Part shown: positions 5,915 through 9,460 of the stretch, one piece after another
Numbering within the stretch: position 1 is the stretch's first letter
How the letters are laid out: each line of letters opens with the position of its first letter
DNA from: Trebonia sp.
Lineage (GTDB): Bacteria > Actinomycetota > Actinomycetes > Streptosporangiales > Streptosporangiaceae
NCBI GenBank assembly: GCA_030038035.1
Contig: JASHPP010000805.1
Coordinates: 1 to 9,460 of the forward strand
DNA: 9,460 bases
Direction of reading: 5' to 3'
Translations under genes and position numbers: made by a program
Notes under the pieces: model-generated
What the model was told of the DNA's origin: nothing
Seen by the model: only the letters and a program-made list of their open reading frames with translations
The model's database searches: none

Positions 5915-6768
5915 CAACGGCAATCGCACAGCGGCCGCCTGAGGCGGCCGGGACCAGGCAGTTCACCCACAGCGCGTCCGAGCGGGTCAGGAACGTGGTG
6001 TCGATGACGCGCAGGAACCTGGTGCACATCTCCCGGGAGCCGATGCAACTCTCCGACGTGACGATCCAGCCCGTGCTGTTCACGATCTTGTTCATTTACA
6101 TCTTCGGCGGCGCGATCCCGATCCCTCACGGTGGCAGCTACAAGGATTACGTCCTGGCCGGGCTGCTCGCGCTGAACCTGACCACGTCCACCATGGGCAC
6201 GGCGGTGGGCCTGGCCACCGACTTGCACGAGGGGATCATCGACCGGTTCAGGACGCTGCCGATGTGGCGGCCCGCGGTGCTGGTCGGCCGGTCCCTGGCG
6301 GACTTGCTGACCGCCTGCCTGTGCGCGCTCGTCGTCGCCGTCACCGGACTGGCGGTCGGCTGGCGAACCAGCGCGGGCCCGCTGGCGGTCATCGCGGGAT
6401 TCGCCCTCGTGCTGTTCTTCGCGTACTCGCTGTCGTGGGTTGCCGCCTGCGCCGGGCTCAACAGCAAGAGCCCGGAGTCAGCCGCCTCGTTCGGATTCAT
6501 CGTGCTGTTCCCGCTCGCGTTCGTGTCCAACGCGCTGGTGCCGACCCAGCACATGCCCGGCTGGCTGCAGGCCTTCGCGGACTGGAACCCGGTCAGCGCG
6601 ATGACCGCCGGAGCCCGCCAGCTCTGGGGCAATCCGAACCCGTCTGCGGCGATCAGCGCCTGGCCGATGCAACACCCCATCGAGGCGTCGCTGGCCTGGT
6701 CGGCGCTGATCCTCGCCGTGGCCGCGCCGCTCGCGTCCCGGTATTTCCGGCGCCGGACAACCGAGTAG
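5911..6768 (+). CDS. ABC-2 type transporter permease, DrrB-type, 285 aa
   Basis: Seen: a polar N-terminus of about 48 residues, then six hydrophobic segments at about 50-70, 81-101, 128-149, 157-180, 192-210 and 260-276. The loop HEGIIDRFRTLPM (106-118), which contacts the ATPase in this family, and the end motif NALVPTQHMPGWLQ followed by WNPVSAMTAGAR are typical of DrrB permeases. It ends in the basic tail RYFRRRTTE. Known: DrrB-like permeases work as dimers with DrrA in the cytoplasmic membrane and export hydrophobic compounds. Inferred: it forms the exporter with the preceding ATPase. ATG at 5911 overlaps the ATPase stop by 4 nt and has GAGGGAG 7 nt upstream. An 8-bp all-GC hairpin falls in codons 8-14 and could lower its translation relative to the ATPase. 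Confidence 0.93.
   Translation: MTTAIAQRPPEAAGTRQFTHSASERVRNVVSMTRRNLVHISREPMQLSDVTIQPVLFTILFIYIFGGAIPIPHGGSYKDYVLAGLLALNLTTSTMGTAVGLATDLHEGIIDRFRTLPMWRPAVLVGRSLADLLTACLCALVVAVTGLAVGWRTSAGPLAVIAGFALVLFFAYSLSWVAACAGLNSKSPESAASFGFIVLFPLAFVSNALVPTQHMPGWLQAFADWNPVSAMTAGARQLWGNPNPSAAISAWPMQHPIEASLAWSALILAVAAPLASRYFRRRTTE
5932..5950 (+). promoter_or_regulatory. 8-bp GC hairpin in the first codons of the permease gene
   Basis: CGGCCGCC, loop TGA, GGCGGCCG: a perfect inverted repeat starting 21 nt after the first base of the start codon. As RNA it would be a very stable stem near the ribosome entry region. A role is inferred only. Confidence 0.4.
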
Positions 6769-6777
6769 CGATGAGCT

Positions 6778-6799
6778 GAGCCAGCCGCGGCTGCGCTAG
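6778..6799 (+). terminator. Weak hairpin after the permease gene
   Basis: The palindrome CAGCCGCGGCTG (6782-6793), with AGC/GCT flanks across a bulge, lies 13 nt after the permease stop in the 71-bp gap before the dehydrogenase. No T tract follows, so termination is uncertain. Confidence 0.25.
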
Positions 6800-6825
6800 G
6801 TTGAGGTAGTTTGCGCTGCCCCGGC

Positions 6826-6834
6826 GGAGGAGGG
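6826..6834 (+). promoter_or_regulatory. Strong ribosome binding site of the alcohol dehydrogenase
   Basis: GGAGGAGGG, 5 nt before the GTG at 6840. It is the strongest Shine-Dalgarno sequence in the window and fixes the GTG start. Confidence 0.75.
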
Positions 6835-6839
6835 TCGAC

Positions 6840-8075
6840 GTGAAGGCGCTCGTATTCCGGCACAGCCTCGCGCGCGAGGCGGCTTCGGCCATCGGCGGCC
6901 GCGTGGACCGGCGAGCGTTCGTCTCCCGCTTCGCGCCCGTCCGCGTCGAGGACATCGAGGAGCAGCCGCTTCCGGCCGGGGACTGGGTGCGCGTCCAGAC
7001 GACCTTCTCGGGCCTGTGCGGCTCCGACGTGAAGCAGATCCTGCTGAACGGCTCACGCGACAACCCGCTCACCGCGCTGGTGTCCTTCCCGCACGTGCTC
7101 GGCCACGAGGTCGTCGGACGGCGCCTGGACACGGGCGAGCGGGTCGTGCTCAACCCGTGGCTGTCCTGTGTTCCCCGCGGCGTCGACCCGCCGTGCGCGG
7201 CCTGCCGTGACGGCCGCTACCCGTGGTGCCGCAACTTCCGTTCCGGCGGCCTGCCCGTCTCCATCCACCTCGGAAACTGCGCGGCGGCCGCCGGGGCGCA
7301 CGCCGAGCGCTTCGCCGCGCACGTATCCCAGCTGTTCCCCATTCCCGGCGACATCTCCGACGAGGCGGCCGTGCTCGCCGACCCGGTCAGCGTCTCGCTG
7401 CGCTCCGTTCTGCTCGCGCCGCCCTCGTCCAGCGCCCGGCCCGTGCTCGTCTACGGCTCGGGCACGCTGGCGTTCGCGGTCATCGCGCTGCTGCGGCACC
7501 TGTACCCGGCCTGCGAGGTGTGGGCCGTCACGCGTCCCGGCGCCCGGGCCGCGCTCGCCACCCGCCTCGGTGCCCACGCCGTGCTGCCTACCGCGCCCGA
7601 CGAGCTCGTCGCGCAGGTCGCGCGCCGCGTCGGCACCACGCCGCTCACGCCGTGGAGCAGGCGCGACTGGCTGCAGGACGGCCCCGCGGTCGTCTACGAC
7701 ACGATCGGCTCGCATCAGACCGTCGAGACGTCGCTGCGGCTGCTCACGACCGGCGGCACGCTCGTCATCTCCGGCGTGGAGCCGCCGAAGCGCTTCGAGT
7801 GGACCCCCCTGTATTTCAAGGAGCTGCACGTCGTCGGCTCGAACGGCTTCGGCGTCGAGCAGGTGCGCGGGGTGGCCAAGCATGCCATGGAGCACTACTT
7901 CGACTTCATTGGCGACGGCTTCGACCTGACGCCCGTCATCACGCACCGCTTCCCGCTCGTGCGCTGGGACGAGGCGGTGCTTGCGCTGAAGGACTCGCGG
8001 CGCACCGGCGCCGTCAAGGTGCTGCTCGAGCCCGCGTTACCGGGTCTCCGGGCCTGGCCGTTTTGCCTTTTTTAG
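6840..8075 (+). CDS. Zinc-dependent medium-chain alcohol dehydrogenase (MDR family), 411 aa
   Basis: Seen: catalytic-zinc ligands Cys60 (GLCGSD) and His89-Glu90 (LGHE). A four-cysteine structural-zinc lobe (Cys110, 119, 122, 130) has spacing C-x8-C-x2-C-x7-C, longer in the first gap than the common C-x2-C-x2-C-x7-C. The Rossmann motif is VYGSGTLAF (204-212), with Ala in place of the third glycine. Strand two ends in AVTRPGAR without an acidic residue, which hints at NADP rather than NAD (inference). The GHE and cysteine patterns are those of the threonine/sorbitol dehydrogenase branch, but no substrate can be named. The last 13 residues (ALPGLRAWPFCLF) run past the usual VKVLLEP end and overlap a hairpin/T-rich stretch. 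GTG start with GGAGGAGGG. It stands 71 bp after the exporter operon with its own ribosome site and may be transcribed from that operon or alone. Confidence 0.9.
   Translation: MKALVFRHSLAREAASAIGGRVDRRAFVSRFAPVRVEDIEEQPLPAGDWVRVQTTFSGLCGSDVKQILLNGSRDNPLTALVSFPHVLGHEVVGRRLDTGERVVLNPWLSCVPRGVDPPCAACRDGRYPWCRNFRSGGLPVSIHLGNCAAAAGAHAERFAAHVSQLFPIPGDISDEAAVLADPVSVSLRSVLLAPPSSSARPVLVYGSGTLAFAVIALLRHLYPACEVWAVTRPGARAALATRLGAHAVLPTAPDELVAQVARRVGTTPLTPWSRRDWLQDGPAVVYDTIGSHQTVETSLRLLTTGGTLVISGVEPPKRFEWTPLYFKELHVVGSNGFGVEQVRGVAKHAMEHYFDFIGDGFDLTPVITHRFPLVRWDEAVLALKDSRRTGAVKVLLEPALPGLRAWPFCLF
8030..8074 (+). terminator. Possible intrinsic terminator overlapping the dehydrogenase 3' end
   Basis: GCCCG (8030-8034) can pair with CGGGC (8049-8053), or CCGG with CCGG closer in. 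This is followed from 8061 by TTTTGCCTTTTTT, the only long T-rich run in the window. The stop codon TAG lies directly at its end, so the terminator would be inside the coding sequence. Stem short; uncertain. Confidence 0.35.
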
Positions 8076-8116
8076 TTCGGCTTACGTAATTGCTTCTGCT
8101 TACCGTCTGACGTGCC

Positions 8117-8122
8117 TAGACT
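8117..8122 (+). promoter_or_regulatory. Putative -10 box of the dehydrogenase operon (leaderless start)
   Basis: TAGACT, six bases, then GTG at 8129: the leaderless arrangement. It lies in the least GC-rich stretch of the window (about 8060-8122), as expected of a promoter. TTGCTT at 8090 and CTGCTT at 8096 are possible -35 elements, but the spacings (21 and 15) are poor. Confidence 0.5.
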
Positions 8123-8128
8123 TGCCGC

Positions 8129-8308
8129 GTGTCAGTTATTGCCGACCCCGGGGTCCGCGCTTTCCCGCCGGAGGGCACGCGGACCGGCAAGCCCAGTCTG
8201 TCCGCCGAACGCGCGGAAGAGCCCGGCATGCGCGGCGGCGTTCCCGGCGAACTTGTGGTACTCCCGCGCCCGGCGAAGGTCGTCGCGGCCTTCGGCGTGA
8301 CGGGCTGA
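8129..8308 (+). CDS. Small hypothetical ORF, 59 codons, leaderless, upstream of the dehydrogenase genes
   Basis: GTG at 8129 to TGA at 8306-8308, starting VSVIADPGVRAFPPEG and ending VVAAFGVTG. I do not recognise it. Support: TAGACT lies exactly six bases before the GTG, codon third positions are mostly G or C, unlike the Arg-rich reading in the overlapping frame, and the stop lies 5 nt before the GTG of the lipoprotein gene, as expected for coupled translation. There is no signal peptide, membrane segment or metal motif; the middle is acidic/polar and the end hydrophobic. It could be a real small protein, a translated leader, or a decayed fragment. Confidence 0.45.
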   Translation: MSVIADPGVRAFPPEGTRTGKPSLSAERAEEPGMRGGVPGELVVLPRPAKVVAAFGVTG

Positions 8309-8313
8309 CGTCG

Positions 8314-9222
8314 GTGATCAGCTTCGGCTGGCAGGCGCTGCCCCGCCGCGTGGTCATCACGGGGATTCCGGCCGCGGTCGCGTCGGCGGCAGTTCTCGCG
8401 TCCGCCGGCTGCACCTCAACCTCCAGCCCAACCGGCCCGACCCGCCCGACCGACGCGACTGGCGCGACCGGACCCGGCCCTGGGCTGCGGTTCTTCTCCA
8501 CCCATCAGGCCGCCGTGGTCGAGGACGCGACCGCCCGGATAGCCCCAGGCCCCAAGGACGACCCGGCCGAGGCGGGCCATCCGGGCGCCAGGGAGGCCGG
8601 GGTGACCGGCTACATCGACTCGATGCTCGGCGCGCTGACCGTGATCGAGGCCGCTGGCACAAGCGCCGCAACCGGCACGAGCGGCGCAACCGGCACAAGC
8701 AGCACAAGCGCCGCAACCGCCACGAGCGCCGCAACCGGCACAAGTGGCGGGACCGGGACGCCGGTTCCGCTCATCTTCGCCGGCGGCCCGTGGAGCAACC
8801 GTCACACGTCCGGCCCCGACTTCATGGCGTCCTTCATCCCGCTTGACCCGGTCCGCGCCATCGCGTGGCGCCAGCGCCTCGCGGGCTGGCAGGAGCAGTA
8901 CACCAGCGGCATCGCCGCCCTGGACAAGCTGGCCGGCGGCGACTTCACCACGGCGGCCCCGGCGGACCAGGACAAGATCCTTGCCAGGTCCGAGATGAGC
9001 ACGTTCCTGTCCCTGCTGTTCGAGCACACGATCGAGGGCATGTACTCGGTCCCCGAATACGGCGGGAACCGCGGCCTCGTCGGCTGGAAGGACATCAGCT
9101 ACCCCGGTGACAGTCAGCCAGTGGGCTACACCAGCGAGCAGGTCGAGCGCTCCGACGGCCGCGATCCGGTCGCCGACACCAGCATCGTGGCCGACGTGCT
9201 GAAGCTCCTTGGTGAACTGTGA
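8314..9222 (+). CDS. Gluconate 2-dehydrogenase subunit 3 family lipoprotein, 302 aa
   Basis: Seen: an N-terminal signal with twin arginines (PRRVVITG, 10-17), a hydrophobic stretch and a lipobox-like SAGC with Cys33, followed by a Thr/Pro/Ser-rich linker. The domain begins FFSTHQAAVVEDATARIAPG (60-79) and continues VTGYIDSMLGAL (97-108). It is then broken by an Ala/Thr/Ser/Gly repeat (115-149) and resumes at PLIFAGGPWSNR (152-163). It ends EGMYSVPEYGGNRGLVGWKD (241-260) and ISYPG. Known: this family (PF13618-like) is the small Tat-exported partner of a GMC flavoprotein dehydrogenase. Inferred: a membrane-anchored, extracytoplasmic subunit working with the next gene; the sugar or alcohol substrate is unknown. 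Start: GTG at 8314, 5 nt after the small ORF stop; no strong ribosome site, so coupling is likely. The frame opens upstream, but that part is Arg-rich and shadows the small ORF. The stop overlaps the next gene. Confidence 0.85.
   Translation: MISFGWQALPRRVVITGIPAAVASAAVLASAGCTSTSSPTGPTRPTDATGATGPGPGLRFFSTHQAAVVEDATARIAPGPKDDPAEAGHPGAREAGVTGYIDSMLGALTVIEAAGTSAATGTSGATGTSSTSAATATSAATGTSGGTGTPVPLIFAGGPWSNRHTSGPDFMASFIPLDPVRAIAWRQRLAGWQEQYTSGIAALDKLAGGDFTTAAPADQDKILARSEMSTFLSLLFEHTIEGMYSVPEYGGNRGLVGWKDISYPGDSQPVGYTSEQVERSDGRDPVADTSIVADVLKLLGEL
8656..8760 (+). repeat. 18-bp in-frame tandem repeat in the subunit 3 gene
   Basis: About five full units plus partials of GGCACAAGCGCCGCAACC (GTSAAT) with point differences: 8656, 8674, (9-nt part unit at 8692), 8701, 8719 and 8737, ending in GGGACG. 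It encodes an Ala/Thr/Ser/Gly linker between two conserved blocks of the domain. Every unit is a multiple of 3, so copy-number change would keep the frame. Confidence 0.85.
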
Positions 9223-9460
9223 GCGGCGCGATGCGCAAGGCAGTGGTCATCGGCAGCGGCGCTGGCGGGTCGTTCGCCGCCATGGTGCTGGCGCAGGCCG
9301 GGTGGCAGGTCGTCGTGTTCGAGAAGGGCCCCAACTTCTTCACCAACCTGGCCGGCGAGGGGCCGATCGGGACGCTGTTCTCCAACGACGACCTCAAGAT
9401 GAACGTGCGCTACTTCGCCGGGCCCGATCCGCTGGCGTTCCCGCGCGCCTGGCGGCCGGT
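9219..9460 (+). CDS. GMC-type FAD oxidoreductase, N-terminus only (truncated by window edge)
   Basis: Seen: FAD-binding start MRKAVVIGSGAGGSFAAMVL with GSGAGG dinucleotide-binding glycines, then the acidic end of strand two in VVVFEKGP. Only about 80 residues are in the window, so the GMC signature and the C-terminal His-His/Asn active site cannot be checked. Known: a GMC flavoprotein gene next to a subunit 3 gene is the usual layout of gluconate/sugar dehydrogenases. Inferred: it oxidises a sugar or alcohol with FAD and pairs with the lipoprotein. No Tat signal is visible at this N-terminus, so export would have to rely on the partner. Start: either GTG at 9219 (GTGA overlap with the previous stop, chosen for coupling) or ATG at 9231 (MRKAVV, a better fit to the Rossmann strand). 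Neither has a strong ribosome site. Confidence 0.8.
   Translation, partial: MSGAMRKAVVIGSGAGGSFAAMVLAQAGWQVVVFEKGPNFFTNLAGEGPIGTLFSNDDLKMNVRYFAGPDPLAFPRAWRP

Noticed and set aside
7053..7946. Minus-strand 297-codon frame inside the alcohol dehydrogenase
   Set aside because: Shadow of a gene with clear zinc-ligand and Rossmann motifs; composition Arg/Gly/Asp-rich.
8122..8313. N-terminal extension of the subunit 3 protein from TTG 8122
   Set aside because: The extension is Arg-rich, would bury the lipoprotein signal 64 residues inside, and is the shadow frame of the small ORF.

Overview
The window is dense, very GC-rich DNA with strong G/C preference at third codon positions, several GTG starts, -10 boxes of the TAGACT/TAAACT kind and no signs of phage, insertion sequences, RNA genes or CRISPR. 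This points to a high-GC actinomycete. The short-chain dehydrogenase at the left edge resembles the mycofactocin-associated type, which fits an actinobacterium with broad catabolic ability. No species can be named from the sequence alone.

Layout. (1) 1-1311, minus strand: a two-gene unit, an extended-SDR NAD-dependent epimerase/dehydratase followed 17 bp later by a mycofactocin-type SDR that runs off the left edge. (2) 1404 onward, plus strand, divergent from it: a carboxymuconolactone decarboxylase (CMD)-like protein. Its reading frame has no stop at the expected end and runs on antisense into the next gene. (3) 1962-4037, minus: a large secreted protein built of Asp-box/BNR repeats, predicted to be a beta-propeller with paired cysteines. 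(4) 4167-4820, minus: a TetR-family regulator, divergent from (5) 4946-6768, plus: a DrrA/DrrB-type ABC-2 exporter (ATPase plus permease, overlapping ATGA). The 100-125 bp between them holds two matching dyad operators 40 bp apart and a 10-codon leader ORF. (6) 6840-8075, plus: a zinc-dependent medium-chain alcohol dehydrogenase. (7) 8129-9460, plus: an apparent operon of a 59-codon leaderless small ORF, a lipoprotein-type gluconate 2-dehydrogenase subunit 3 carrying an 18-bp tandem repeat, and the N-terminus of a GMC-type FAD oxidoreductase that runs off the right edge.

How they work together. The tetR-ABC block is a self-contained efflux module: the regulator probably represses both itself and the exporter through the two operators until a ligand releases it. 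The right-hand block is probably a membrane-anchored periplasmic/extracytoplasmic dehydrogenase complex (GMC flavoprotein plus subunit 3). The left block is a redox/catabolic gene group of unknown substrate. Three genes (CMD, tetR and the small ORF) share a -10-like hexamer ending exactly six bases before the start codon, the arrangement expected of leaderless mRNAs.

Nothing here is a clear new system. The items most worth checking are the two-operator regulatory region with its leader ORF, the leaderless small gene in front of the dehydrogenase operon, the stop-less CMD gene, the intragenic repeat, and the GC hairpin at the start of the permease gene.
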